A stretch of 64,000 nucleotides of DNA from CAVWXT01 sp963759115 (GCA_963759115.1 CAVWXT010000006.1:1240001-1304000), one strand, 5' to 3'; shown: positions 37,103 to 46,714, counted from the first letter of the stretch. Notes: a model not told the origin generated them from the letters alone. Numbers and translations: made by a program.

Positions 37103-38563
37103 GTGGCGATGACGTCCCAGAATCGCGGTCCCAGGGCGTTGGGAGCAGTTTCCGTGTCCGATGCGTTCGATCCGTACTCCGAATGGCTTGGCATTACCGA
37201 TGGCAGCCGCCCGCCGGACCGCTATCGCCTGTTGGGGCTGTCACGGTTCGAGTCCGATCCGGAGTTGATCTCCCATGCGGCCGTCGCCGCGATGGCCAAG
37301 GTGCGCCGCATCCGTCCGGGGGACCATCTGAGCCAATGGAGCAAGCTTCTGGACGAATTGCGCCTGGCGAAGGCGTGCCTGTTGGACCCGGCCGAGAAAG
37401 CCTCGTACGACGCCGGTCTGCGGAATCAAGTGGCGGCCTCGCCGATAGCGTCCGCACCGAAAGCGTCCGCACCGGCCGCAAAGCCGTCGCGGGCGGTGGC
37501 AGACGACTACGACGTTGAACTGAAGAAGGAGGAGCCGGGGCCAGCGGCACAGGCTCCGTCGGCGGCGAGGCCCACGCCGGCTGCCAAGTCGTTGGACGAA
37601 GATGTACTCGGCTTCCAAGACGACGACTCGGACCTGTCGATTGCGAAGCCATCCGCCAGGAAGGCCGCGGACGAAGATGCGGATGCGGCGGCCGGGTACG
37701 GGGTAGGACGGAAGGCTGAATCGCCGAACGTGCTAGGCTCTGAAAAATCAGCCCGGACCGGCTATCGGCCCGCTTCGACGTCGGCGGGGGAATATGCCTT
37801 GTCGAGCGATCGGCCCTCGCGGCCCGCGGCCCGCCCGTCATCGCGTGCCTCGTGGAACGGGCCGATCGGCGCCGGCCTGATCTTGGCGGCGCTGGGCGTG
37901 GGGGGCGTCATGCTCAACAGCATGCTCGCCGAGCGCGCCGCGGTCGCCCCCAGCGATCAGGGCGGCGGGCAGGAACCGGAGCGCACCCCGCCGACAGCGA
38001 GGCCGCCCGCAGATCGGCCGCCATCGCCATCGGCCGTCGGCGGGCAGAAGGCGCCCGACTTTGTCGCATCCGTGGCCGCCGCCCGAGCCGCCCTGGCCGC
38101 GCGGAACCTGGCCGCCGCACGAACGCAGATCGAGACGGCTGCGGCCGCCGCTCACACGCCGGAGCAGACGGACCAGGCAGATCGCCTGCAAATCATGCTC
38201 GATCACCTCACGCAGTTCTGGGAAGGCATTCGCGCCGCGATGGGCCGACTCCAGCCGGGCGAAGAGCTCAAGCTCGACAATGCTTCTTCCGTCGTGGTCG
38301 AGAGCGAAAAGAACCACTTGAAGGTGAAGACCGGCGGACGTTACGAGGAATATCGGGCGGAAACCCTGCCCACGCCCCTGGTGCGGCTGATCGTCCAGCA
38401 ATACTTCGGCAAGGATCCGGGTTCGAAGGCAATCATCGCCACGTTCCTGGCGGTCGATCCCCAAGGCGACCCCGCCCTGGCCGCGCGCTATTGGCAAGAG
38501 GCCGCCCAGGGCGGCATCGATTGCGAGAAGTTGCTGCGGGAAGTCGAGCCGCGCACGCCGTGA
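37103..38563 (+). CDS. Membrane-anchored protein with a J-like N-terminal domain
   Basis: 486 aa from GTG 37103 (AAGGAG eight bases upstream). Residues about 15-105 (DPYSEWLGITDGSRPPDRYR, LLGLSRFESDPELI, LDELRLAKACLLDPAEKASY) resemble the planctomycete variant of a DnaJ-like domain, without a clear HPD. A long Ala/Pro/Lys/Asp-rich low-complexity stretch follows. One membrane helix (GAGLILAALGVGGVMLNSML) is near residue 260, then a second disordered segment and a conserved-looking C-terminal domain (about 110 residues). Function unknown. Its 3' end converges with the zinc-ribbon gene, 12 bp apart. Confidence 0.7.
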   Translation: MAMTSQNRGPRALGAVSVSDAFDPYSEWLGITDGSRPPDRYRLLGLSRFESDPELISHAAVAAMAKVRRIRPGDHLSQWSKLLDELRLAKACLLDPAEKASYDAGLRNQVAASPIASAPKASAPAAKPSRAVADDYDVELKKEEPGPAAQAPSAARPTPAAKSLDEDVLGFQDDDSDLSIAKPSARKAADEDADAAAGYGVGRKAESPNVLGSEKSARTGYRPASTSAGEYALSSDRPSRPAARPSSRASWNGPIGAGLILAALGVGGVMLNSMLAERAAVAPSDQGGGQEPERTPPTARPPADRPPSPSAVGGQKAPDFVASVAAARAALAARNLAAARTQIETAAAAAHTPEQTDQADRLQIMLDHLTQFWEGIRAAMGRLQPGEELKLDNASSVVVESEKNHLKVKTGGRYEEYRAETLPTPLVRLIVQQYFGKDPGSKAIIATFLAVDPQGDPALAARYWQEAAQGGIDCEKLLREVEPRTP

Positions 38564-38575
38564 GGGCCGACTCTC

Positions 38576-38854
38576 CTAAAGCTTCTGCGCGATCCAAGAC
38601 CAAATCGCCAATAGCGCCAGCAAGACACCGATGATGATCCACCACGGCGCATGGCGTGCCGGGGAATCCTCGTCCGAAAGGTAGTGCCCGCAATACGGAC
38701 ACCGCTGCGACTCTTCATGAATCTCTCGCCGGCACGAGGGGCACGGTATCGTTGGTTCGTCTTCCTCAGAGCGATCCGAGTCGTCCGATCCGAAGCCGTC
38801 TTCCTCCCATCGCTCGTCGTCCCAATCGTCATCCTCAACGCGGTGTGGAGGCAT
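38576..38854 (-). CDS. Small zinc-ribbon protein with C-terminal membrane helix
   Basis: 92 aa. An acidic N-terminus (DDDWDDERWEEDGFGSDDSD) precedes a zinc ribbon with the pairs CPSC and CPYC (IPCPSCRREIHEESQRCPYC) and a single hydrophobic segment APWWIIIGVLLALLAIWSWI at the end. It lies 28 bp downstream of hslU on the same strand and may be co-transcribed. Role unknown. Confidence 0.75.
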   Translation of the reverse strand: MPPHRVEDDDWDDERWEEDGFGSDDSDRSEEDEPTIPCPSCRREIHEESQRCPYCGHYLSDEDSPARHAPWWIIIGVLLALLAIWSWIAQKL

Positions 38855-38881
38855 GATTCACCCGTCTTGCCCGATCCGTGG

Positions 38882-40223
38882 CTACAGGATGAACTTGCTC
38901 AGGTCTTCGTCCTGGGTCAGCTCGGCCAGCCGCTCGCGGACATACGCGGCGTTGATCGCCACGCGGCCGCGCTTCATCTCGGGCGCCTCGAAACTCAGTT
39001 CCTCCAAGAGCCGCTCCATGATCGTGTACAATCGCCGGGCGCCAATGTTCTGCGTGGTCTGGTTCACCTGGAAGGCGAACTCGGCGAGGGCCTCGACGGC
39101 GTCGTCCTGAAATGCCAGCTCGACGCCCTCTGTGGCCAACAGGGCCTGGTATTGCTTCGTCAGCGCGCCCTTGGGCTCGGTGAGGATTCGCACGAAGTCT
39201 TCCTTGCCCAGGGCCTGCAACTCGACGCGGATGGGAAACCGCCCCTGCAATTCGGGCATGAGGTCGCTCGGCTTGGCGCGGTGGAACGCCCCGGCGGCGA
39301 TGAACAGGATGTGGTCGGTGCGCACGTAGCCGTAGCGGGTCTGCACGGTCGTGCCTTCGACGATCGGCAGCAGGTCGCGCTGCACGCCTTGCCGCGAGAC
39401 GTCGGCCCCGTGCGTCTGCTCGCTGGCCACGACCTTGTCGATCTCGTCGACGAAGATGATGCCCACGTTCTCGGCCAGTTCGATCGCCGTGGCGTTGACC
39501 TTCTCCTGGTTGATCAGGGCGTCGCACTCCTGCTCGAAGAGGACCGTGCGGGCCTGGGCGACGGTCATTTCCTTGCGGGTGGAGTGCTTGGGCAGGATCT
39601 TCTCGAACATGCCCTGCAAGTCGATGTCCATCTGCTCCATGCCGATGCCGGTGAGCATCATGGGCACGGCCCGCTGCTCCAACTGCAGCTCGACCCGCCG
39701 CTCTTCCAACTCGCCGGCGGCCAGCATGGCCCGCATCTTCTCCCGCGTCCGCTCGAAACGTTCGGGCGAATCGGGGCTGTCGGCGGACGTGGCGTCGAAC
39801 GCGGGCGGGGCGGGCACCAACAGGTCGAGCAACCGCTCGCTCGACGCGGCGCTTGGCCTCGGCCTCGACGTTCTCGCGCTCGTTCTCCCGCACCAGGCCG
39901 ATGGCGTTTTCGACCAGCTCGCGGATCATGCTCTCCACGTCGCGGCCGTAGTAGCCCACCTCGGTGTACTTGGTGGCCTCGACCTTGATGAACGGGGCGC
40001 CGGTGAGCTTGGCCAGGCGGCGGGCGATCTCGGTCTTGCCCACGCCGGTGGGGCCGATCATCATGATGTTCTTGGGCGCCACTTCCTGGCGCATGTCGCC
40101 TTCGAGCTGTTGGCGTCGCCAGCGATTGCGGATGGCGACCGCCACCGCCCGCTTCGCGGCGTCTTGGCCGACGATGTGCCGATCGAGTTCTTCCACGATT
40201 TGACGAGGGGTCAGGTCTCGCAC
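38882..40223 (-). CDS. hslU: HslU, ATPase subunit of the HslUV protease (one frameshift)
   Basis: AAA+ unfoldase that feeds substrates to HslV. 446 aa when read across one break at about 39845. Motifs: LTPRQIVEELDRHIVGQ at the N-terminus, Walker A GPTGVGKTE, GYYGRDVESMIREL pore region, Walker B IIFVDEIDKV, sensor FIAAGAFHRAKPSDLMPELQ, and the short C-terminal DLSKFIL that docks into HslV. The GTG at 40223 with AGGA upstream gives the usual N-terminus; ATG 40271 would add 16 residues. The partner hslV is not adjacent: a toxin-antitoxin pair on the other strand separates them. Confidence 0.95.
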
Positions 40224-40392
40224 TTGGTCCTCACCGGGCTCTTTTCGGCCCTTCCAAACGGGACATCGCATGGAAAGCTCTGGATTATACTCCTGCGCAC
40301 CAACAGCATCAATGCCATGCGCCGTTCGCAGATTCCAGGTCAAACGCGGATGCGCGGTGCCGGATCGACTGTGCACAGAACGGCAAGTCTGC

Positions 40393-40398
40393 TATAAT
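40393..40398 (+). promoter_or_regulatory. -10 box upstream of the antitoxin gene
   Basis: A consensus TATAAT at 40393-40398, 40 bp before the ATG at 40438; the -35 is poor. GGAGGA at 40425-40430 is the ribosome-binding site. Confidence 0.5.
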
Positions 40399-40437
40399 GT
40401 ACTTGTGGGGGCATTGAAAGGCTTGGAGGATCGACCG

Positions 40438-40680
40438 ATGAACGCGAACGTCGTCGACGTGCGGAACACGTTTTCCGAATATCTCAACCGGGCATGCTAT
40501 CAAGGCCAGCGGATCGTCATCCAGCGGCGGGGCAAGCCGCTGGCAGCCCTGGTTTCCTTGGAAGACCTGGCCATGATCGAGCAAATGGAGGACGAGGCCG
40601 ACGTCAAAGCGGCCAAAAAAGCCCGCAAAGAGAAAGGCGGTATCACGCTCGACCAGTACCGCAAGAAACACGCACTCTAG
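40438..40680 (+). CDS. Phd/YefM-family antitoxin
   Basis: 80 aa. The N-terminal Phd/YefM fold reads VVDVRNTFSEYLNRACYQGQ, then RIVIQRRGKPLAALVSLED; the C-terminus is charged (EADVKAAKKARKEKGGITLD) and probably wraps the toxin. Known family members repress their own operon and neutralise a RelE/YoeB-type toxin. The toxin gene starts 6 bp after its stop. GGAGGA precedes the ATG. Confidence 0.9.
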   Translation: MNANVVDVRNTFSEYLNRACYQGQRIVIQRRGKPLAALVSLEDLAMIEQMEDEADVKAAKKARKEKGGITLDQYRKKHAL

Positions 40681-40686
40681 GCCGCG

Positions 40687-40947
40687 ATGGAGTACGAGCT
40701 GATCATCAAGCCGTCGGCGGAAAAAGGCCTCGACAAGGTTCCGCTCCCCTTCCGGAGGCGCATCCTCGACGCCGTGAAGGAATTGCGGAAGAATCCTCGA
40801 CCGGCGGGGGTCGTGAAGTTGGCGGGCGACGACAATCTCTGGCGGATCAGAGTCGGCAACTACCGCGTTGTCTACGAAATCCACGACGACCGGTTGATTA
40901 TCCTGGTGCTGCGAGTGGCACACCGAAAGGACGTCTATCGGCGGTAG
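40687..40947 (+). CDS. RelE/ParE-superfamily toxin
   Basis: 86 aa. MEYELIIKPSAEKGLDKVPL, PRPAGVVKLAGDDNLWRIRV, GNYRVVYEIHDDRLIILVLR and VAHRKDVYRR are the typical RelE-fold strands; the C-terminal His/Lys/Tyr cluster fits an mRNA-cleaving RelE-type enzyme. Translationally linked to the antitoxin just upstream. The pair lies on the plus strand between the minus-strand genes hslV and hslU. Confidence 0.92.
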   Translation: MEYELIIKPSAEKGLDKVPLPFRRRILDAVKELRKNPRPAGVVKLAGDDNLWRIRVGNYRVVYEIHDDRLIILVLRVAHRKDVYRR

Positions 40948-40989
40948 CTAATGTCGTGGTACTCGCCGATAGGAGCGACAATGCCACCG

Positions 40990-41533
40990 TCACTCAGCGC
41001 ACGCCATCTCCTCCACCGCGATGTTGTTGTTCGTATACACGTCGATCCCGGCGGCGATCTCAAGCGACTTGCGAACGATCTCCACGGCCGAGAGGCTGCT
41101 ATGGGCCAACAGCGCGCGGGCCGCGGCCACGGCGAAGTTCCCGCCCGAGCCGATCCCGATAATTCCGTCGGCCGGTTGCAGGACGTCGCCGTTGCCGGTT
41201 ACCAGCAGCGTGTGCCGGGCGTCGATCACGGCCATCATCGCCTCCAGGCGGCGCAACACGCGATCGAGTGCGCCACTCCTTGGCCAATTCCGTGGCCGCC
41301 CGCGGCACGTTCGACGGATAATCCTTCAACTTCGCCTCGAACCGCTCCAGCAGGGCGAAGGCGTCGGCCGTGGCGCCCGCGAAACCGGTGATCACCTTGC
41401 CGTCCATGAGGCGGCGGATCTTGTTGGCGTCGGCCTTCATGATCGTGTTGCCGACGGTCACCTGGCCGTCGCCGCCCATGGCGACCACCCCCTGGTGGCG
41501 GACGGTCAGTATCGTGGTTGAGTGAGATTTCAT
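40990..41533 (-). CDS. hslV: HslV, proteolytic subunit of HslUV (one frameshift)
   Basis: Threonine protease forming double hexamers capped by HslU. 180 aa when read across one break at about 41264 (extra T in CACTCGATCGC). It starts MKSHSTTILTVRHQGVVAMG; the mature N-terminal Thr is expected in STTIL after removal of a short propeptide. GGDGQVTVGNTIMKADANKI and ITGFAGATADAFALLERFEA are diagnostic, and the C-terminal part has NGDVLQPADGIIGIGSGGNF. Encoded 142 bp downstream of pepF. The toxin-antitoxin pair sits between it and hslU. Confidence 0.94.
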
Positions 41534-41675
41534 CGTATCCGCATCCCGTTGAGGAACTTGCCGCCAAAGCCACATGCCAACGACGCTCAGGAAACACCAT
41601 AATATGGCGTAAATCCCGTTGCGACGCCAGGGGGAAGAGGCCGGCCACCTGCGATCCAAGTCCACGCGGATGGCC

Positions 41676-43583
41676 TTACAGCAGCCGATCCAACTCCTCG
41701 ACCAACTCGCCGAACTGCCCCAGCGCCGCGTCGATCGCCGCGGGCTGCTCCATGTCGACGCCCGCGTCGCGCAACAGGTCGAGCGGGTCTTTCGAGCAGC
41801 CGCCGCTGAGGAACCGCAGATAGGCGTCGACGGGCGAATCGCCCTCAGGAAAAAGGGGACAGGCCCAATTTGCCGCGACCAACCTGCGGTCGGTGCCCGC
41901 CCTGCGGGTGCTGCGCACAAATTGGACCTGTCCCCTTTTCCCCGCCCAGCACGCGCTCGGCCAGGGCGATCGCCGCCGACATGCCCGTGGCGTACTTGTA
42001 GACGTAGAACGCCCGATAGAAGTGCGGAATCCGCAGACATTCCAGGCTCAACTCGTCGTCCAGCGCGAAATCGGGCCCGAAATAGAGCTTCAGCAGCTCG
42101 CGGTAGATCTCCTTGAAGCCGGTCGACCGTCAGCGGCTCGCCCGACTCGGCCGAGGCGTGGATCTGCTTCTCGAACTCGGCGAACATCGTCTGCCGGATG
42201 ATCGTGCCGCGCATGGCGTCGATCTGGCGGTTGATGAGGAACGCCCGCTGCTGGTCGTCGCGGGCGTGGGCCAGCAGGTGGCGGCTGAGCAGTTGCTCGT
42301 TGAACGTGCTGGCCACCTCGGCCACGAAGATCGTGTAGTTGTAGTAGGTGTACGGCTGATGCTTGGCCGAGTAGTAGCTGTGCATCGAGTGGCCCGCCTC
42401 GTGGGCCAGCGTGAAGACGTGGTCGAGCACGTCGGGCTGGTAGTTCATGAGGATGTAGGGGTCGCCGTCGTAGGAGCCGGCAGCTGAAGGCCCCGCTCTG
42501 CTTGCCGCGGTTCTCGTAGCGGTCGCACCAGCGGCCCGTCAGGCCCGCGTTCCAGCGTGCCGCAATAGTCGCTGCCCAGCGGCTCCAGCGCGGCCAGCAC
42601 CGTGGCGACGGCCTGGTTCCAGGTGTGCCGCGTTTGCAGATCGGCCAGGATCGGCACGTAGGTGTCGTAGTGGTGGATGTCGCGGAGCCGCATCTTCCGC
42701 CGCCGCACGTCGTAGTAATGATGCACGGCGGGCAGGTGGCGGTGGACCGACTGCGATCAGGTTGTCGTAGACCGCCACCGGCACGCGGTCGGGAAACAGC
42801 GCGGCCTCCAGGGCGCTCGGATGGTTGCGCGCCCGGGCGTAGTAGATGTCGCGCTGCACCGAGCCGGCCAGCGACGCGGCCAGCGTGTGCTGATGGTCGG
42901 CGTACTGGCGGTAGTATTGATGGAACGCCGCCTTGCGGACGCTCCGCTTGGGCGAGTGCAGCAGCGTGCTGAAGCGTGGCGTGGCTCAGCTCGATCCGCT
43001 GGCCCCGCTCGTTGCGTGATCGGTGCCGAACTTCAGGTCGGCGTCGTTGAGTTGGCGGAAGACCTGCCCGGCGGCCTGGGCCATCTCGGTCTGCATGGCC
43101 AGCAGCTTCTCCTCTTTCTTGCCCAGCGTGTGCGGCTTGTAGCGCAGCAGCCGCTCCAACAGCAGCCGGTACGGCGCCAACGCGTCGGCGGCGAGGAACT
43201 GCTTCATGCGGGCGGCGGGAATGGCCAGGATTTCCGGGCGGATGTAGCTGGCCGCCTCGGCCGCGCGGCCGGCCACGTTGATGTACCGGCCCTGCATCCG
43301 CTGGTAGCGGCTGTCGGCCGTGTCTTCGGCCGTCTTCAGATGGGCGTAGGTGCCCAGCCGCTCGCCGGCCCGGTCGAAGTCCTCGTCGAACTTCAGGCAC
43401 GCGGCCAGCGTCTCGGCGTCGTTGGCCAGCTTGCCCTGGAAACTCGGCATAGCCGGCGATCCGCTTCTCCCACGCCGCGAAGGCCTTTTCCCAGGCGTCG
43501 TCGTTGGGAAACAGGCTGGAGAGGTCCCAGGTGTCGGCGGTTTTGACTTTGCTGCGCGGCGGAAGTTGCTTGATGGAGGGCAT
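41676..43583 (-). CDS. pepF: Oligoendopeptidase F-like M3 metallopeptidase (five or more frameshifts)
   Basis: Cytosolic zinc endopeptidase that degrades short peptides. Read across the breaks it is about 635 aa; the usual length is about 600, the excess being an inserted palindromic element. From N to C: TADTWDLSSLFPNDDAWEKA, GRAAEAASYIRPEILAIPAA, YKPHTLGKKEEKLLAMQTEM, the zinc site FTLAHEAGHSMHSYYSAKHQ, YNYTIFVAEVASTFNEQLLS and the end GFP-like LRIPHFYRAFYVYKYATGMS and GQFGELVEELDRLL. The break density here is the highest in the window, mostly in GC-rich runs. Start is ATG 43583; no good Shine-Dalgarno. Confidence 0.87.
41848..41941. repeat. Palindromic element inside pepF (relative of the 99-bp element)
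   Basis: Arms GGAAAAAGGGGACAGGCCCA (from 41848) and TGGACCTGTCCCCTTTTCC (to 41941) differ by one substitution and one missing T. The core carries CGACCAACCTGCGGTCGGTG as in the pepT copy. It lies in the C-terminal region of pepF, between MSAAIALAERVLGG and GDSPVDAYLRFL. A frameshift falls within or near it. Confidence 0.88.
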
Positions 43584-43637
43584 GATCGGCGACAAAGATA
43601 GGATTTCAGGGGGAATCCGCTGCATGGACGCGGCGAC

Positions 43638-44246
43638 TCAGTGGGCATCGGGTGTTGGCGGTCCCCTTTTGTACCACAGCGGTAAGGCAACCGCGAGACC
43701 GAACGCACCGTTCGCCACGCCCCATGCTAGCAGCCAACTGACGCCGAGCCCGACAGCGCAATGTATCCCAGCGAGCATGAACATCAGGAACACGGAAAGC
43801 GGGGCGAGGACTGTCTTGGCCCGACTGCCGCCAACGCCTCGCCAGTAGAGGAGACAGCAAATACCCAGACTATCAGCGCCAGCGAGGAACGCCAACCGAA
43901 ACTCCAAAGCCGGCATCTTGACCGCGGGCGCGAACAGTCCTCCTACAAGAAAACCGATGTATCCGCACGCCGCCGACATAGCGACGGTAAGCGGAAGAAA
44001 CACGAGGCAGCCCATTCCTTCGCGCACCGCGTATGGATCGCGCAGTCCACCACACTGGGAGCATCGCGAAGGTGGCGGCCGGAACGAGCGGAGCTTGATC
44101 GGCGCGCCGCAGTGCGGACACGATACCGATGGACTCAGGAACCCCACGCTGTGCCTCCCCTGCCTCCGCTCGGCAATTGTTCTCCAGTCGACGTCCGGCG
44201 TGTCACCCCTTGCCGTAGTATACTGGCACGCGGTAACTCGTCGCAA
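43638..44246 (-). CDS. Zinc-ribbon membrane protein of unknown function
   Basis: Up to 202 aa; the real start may be the GTG at GFLSPSVSCPHCG. A zinc ribbon with two CxxC pairs (SCPHCGAPIK and SRCSQCGGLR) is followed by four hydrophobic segments (GCLVFLPLTVAMSAACGYIG, FLVGGLFAPAV, LAFLAGADSLGICCLLYW, VFLMFMLAGIHCAVGLGVSW). Proteins with a ribbon plus several helices are frequent in planctomycetes without known role. Encoded 54 bp upstream of pepF on the same strand. Confidence 0.6.
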   Translation of the reverse strand: MRRVTACQYTTARGDTPDVDWRTIAERRQGRHSVGFLSPSVSCPHCGAPIKLRSFRPPPSRCSQCGGLRDPYAVREGMGCLVFLPLTVAMSAACGYIGFLVGGLFAPAVKMPALEFRLAFLAGADSLGICCLLYWRGVGGSRAKTVLAPLSVFLMFMLAGIHCAVGLGVSWLLAWGVANGAFGLAVALPLWYKRGPPTPDAH

Positions 44247-44330
44247 TCTTGGGGTCTACGTAGCATTGTGAGTCTCTCAATCGAAGAGTCATCCGCACGA
44301 CCGTCGTTGGAGAGTAGCCGCGGAGCGGCG

Positions 44331-44480
44331 GCGGTCAATAGCCAGGGCGCAAGCCCCTGTGGCTAGTTACGTTGCCAACGTTGTAAGCCCCAGAGGGGCG
44401 TCACAAGCTTCTGCCGCCCCTGCGGGGCTTACACCGTGAAAACGCCTCTTGGTTCCAGGGGTTTACACCCCTGGCTATTG
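44331..44480. repeat. Nested palindromic repeat between two genes
   Basis: Outer arms CAATAGCCAGGG (44336-44347) and CCCTGGCTATTG (44469-44480); inner arms GTAAGCCCCAGAGGGGCG (44383-44400) and 44415-44432. Within the 364-bp gap 44247-44610 I see nothing else except a purine-rich stretch near 44590. Confidence 0.75.
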
Positions 44481-44610
44481 ACTCACGCCGCTCTCGGGCT
44501 CGCAAATCGGTAGCCAAACCCGTCAAAATCGCCCACATGGGGGGTGCAATATGATGGCGCAATTCGGTATCTTTATGATGGTGGAACCTGTGTAACTGGG
44601 TGGAGAAACC

Positions 44611-45504
44611 ATGTGTACGATGGCCATTTTGTACCGCGTGGCCCGTGGTACGCCGATCCTCGTCGCCGCGAACCGTGAGGAACGCTACGATCGGGCCACG
44701 CAGTATCCGAAGATCCAATCGGGATCGCCACGGGTAGTGTGCGGGATCGACCGCAAGGCCGGTGGAACGTGGCTGGGGGTGAATCAATACGGGCTGTTCT
44801 GCGCGGTGCTGAACCGCCGCAAGCTGAGCGTGCCCCCTGAGCCCCGCTCTCGCGGGCTGCTGTGCCGCGAACTGCTCGATGTGCGTACCGCCAAGGAAGC
44901 GGCCTCGCATGCCGCCAAGGCACTGGCCACGGGGAACTACGCCGGGGCGAACTACGTGTGCGCCGACGCGCGGCACGCCTACGTGGTCCACGGCGGCAAC
45001 ACGATCGAAACGGTCGAACTCGCGCCGGGTCTGCACATCATCACGACCGGCAACATGGACGACCCGAAGGACGAGCGGCACGAGTTCGTCCGCCGGATGC
45101 TTACCTTGCACACGCTGGACTCGGCCGTGACCTTCCTGGCGGTGGCCAGCCGGATTTTTTCGCGGAAGCCCGATAGCGAGGGCCGGCGGGGCGTGGTGAT
45201 TACCGGCGGCGATTCCGGCACGGTGTCGTCGTCGCTGCTGTCGCTGCCGCGGAAGGCCCAGCACGCCATCTACCAGTACGCCCCCGCCCCGCCTTGTGAT
45301 TGCGCGTACGACGACCTCTCCGCCCTGTTGCGGCAGGTGCTCTCCACCGAACGCAGCCGAAAGAACCGCGAAGGCGACGGAGAAAACGCCAAGCACCACG
45401 AAACCATGAAGGCAAAGGCCGGCAACGGGAAGCACAACGGCAAACACGACGCGAAGCACGACGGGAAGCACAAGGCAACGGAACCCGTCAAGAAGCACAA
45501 GTGA
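44611..45504 (+). CDS. NRDE/TANGO2-like Ntn-hydrolase-fold protein with His/Lys-rich tail
   Basis: 297 aa. It opens MCTMAILYRV and has ANREERYDRATQYP, the NRDE-like signature, followed by GGTWLGVNQYGLFCAVLNRR, GNYAGANYVCADARHAYVVH and ITTGNMDDPKDERHEF. Cys2 would be the N-terminal nucleophile after Met removal, as in Ntn hydrolases; the family's biochemical role is poorly known, with links to haem or lipid handling in eukaryotes. The last about 45 residues are unusual: runs of KH and HDAKHDGKHK, a likely metal-binding or nucleic-acid-binding tail. Confidence 0.85.
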   Translation: MCTMAILYRVARGTPILVAANREERYDRATQYPKIQSGSPRVVCGIDRKAGGTWLGVNQYGLFCAVLNRRKLSVPPEPRSRGLLCRELLDVRTAKEAASHAAKALATGNYAGANYVCADARHAYVVHGGNTIETVELAPGLHIITTGNMDDPKDERHEFVRRMLTLHTLDSAVTFLAVASRIFSRKPDSEGRRGVVITGGDSGTVSSSLLSLPRKAQHAIYQYAPAPPCDCAYDDLSALLRQVLSTERSRKNREGDGENAKHHETMKAKAGNGKHNGKHDAKHDGKHKATEPVKKHK

Positions 45505-45559
45505 GCGGCCGGGCATCGAACTCACCACAGAGACTTGAAAAGAACGGAATTGCGACACT

Positions 45560-45660
45560 TGAGCATTGGCCTTGGGTCTTAGGTTTTCGGCCTTAGCTGT
45601 GGGACGGAATGCGGTCTGGTAGCCAAGACCCAAGCCCTAACCCAAGTTCGCCAGTTGTTG
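45560..45660. repeat. Imperfect inverted repeat of CTTGGGT/CTTAGG-like heptads (copy 3)
   Basis: Left arm GCCTTGGGTCTTAGGTTTTC, right arm GCCAAGACCCAAGCCCTAAC. Related to copies at 17457-17590 and 26161-26270. Confidence 0.7.
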
Positions 45661-45704
45661 ACGTAAGTTCTTGCGCCGCAACGCGCGGTTCCTGAAAGTC
45701 TTCA

Positions 45705-46304
45705 CTACGCACCATCCGTCAGGGGGATACGGGGAAGATTGAGGTTGAGGTGCGCCAGCAGGATGGCCTGATGGTCCGTGGGCTGCGTGACACAGCGCCG
45801 GCGGATTTCCGTCCCTTGACGTGTGGGCAAGACCACATCGACCAACTGAATCCTTCCCAACTCCTCGAACACTCGCCGCGGTTCATGCCCCAAGCCGGCC
45901 TGCTGGCAACGCTGCGCAAGCGTTTTCCAGAGGACATAGGCCAGGAAGCAGACCAGGATATGAGCCAACACCCGCTCCTCTTTCTGGTGCCAGATCGGAC
46001 GCAGCCCGAGGTCGCTTTTGTGAATGCGAAACGCGGCCTCCGCTTCCGTCAGTTGGATGTACGCCTTCCACAGATCCTCATCGCTCCACTCTTTCACGTT
46101 GCTGCGCAGCAGGTAGCAGCCTTCGCTCAACGCAGCCCAGTCGCGCCAAGACTCGATCTTTTTCCAATGCAAGGTGGCACGGCCGTCGGAAGACGCTTTG
46201 ACCTCGGTGTGAAATAATCCTGCCGCCCGACTGTTCTGTCCCATCAATCGCCCCAAACGTTGAGCTACAACCACCGGCTCCAAGCGTGCATATCCCACTT
46301 GGCT
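45705..46304 (-). pseudogene. IS1634-family transposase, 3' fragment
   Basis: About 190 residues of C-terminal transposase: RLEPVVVAQRLGRLMGQNSR, GCYLLRSNVKEWSDEDLWKA, YIQLTEAEAAFRIHKSDLGL, RPIWHQKEERVLAHILVCFL and DVVLPTRQGTEIRRR. The family's YREK-like final catalytic region is present, but the N-terminal two thirds, with the first catalytic Asp residues, are missing. The frame upstream of 46304 encodes unrelated residues. So this is a truncated remnant. Confidence 0.8.
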
Positions 46305-46366
46305 ATTAGTCGTGAAAGCCCGGCGGAGGGCCGGGCTGCGGATCGGTTTGTCGGCGGCGCAAAGCG

Positions 46367-46714
46367 TTACTCTCGACACTTGGCACAGAGGCCGTCTTTC
46401 AACCGCGCGAATCGACCGCACTTCGCACAGTCGTTCGGGGCGTTGTCGGAACAGACTTCGGCGACAGCGCCTTCCTCGTGCGCCTTGCCGTCACCGGCAG
46501 TGTCGGGCGGCAGACTCGCCAATCTCTTCGCCAGACTCTTGGTGAATGGACTACCGGAGTTAGTTCGCTTCTTCGGCTGCGCCAATCCCAGCATGACGAG
46601 TTGGTCCCACGTCACCTTGCCAGACCTGACCGTGCGCTCGGCGGCCCTCACGCAACCTTGGCACAAACCACGCGACACCGCATCTTTTTCACAACCGTCA
46701 CTTAGACACTTCAT
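46367..46714 (-). CDS. Small Cys-rich zinc-finger-like protein
   Basis: 115 aa. Two cysteine clusters frame the protein: MKCLSDGCEKDAVSRGLCQG with CVRAAERT at the start, and NDCAKCGRFARLKDGLCAKC at the end, separated by a charged linker. This looks like a pair of zinc knuckles, as in phage or plasmid accessory proteins. Unrecognised beyond that. Neighbour of a transposase remnant. Confidence 0.6.
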   Translation of the reverse strand: MKCLSDGCEKDAVSRGLCQGCVRAAERTVRSGKVTWDQLVMLGLAQPKKRTNSGSPFTKSLAKRLASLPPDTAGDGKAHEEGAVAEVCSDNAPNDCAKCGRFARLKDGLCAKCRE

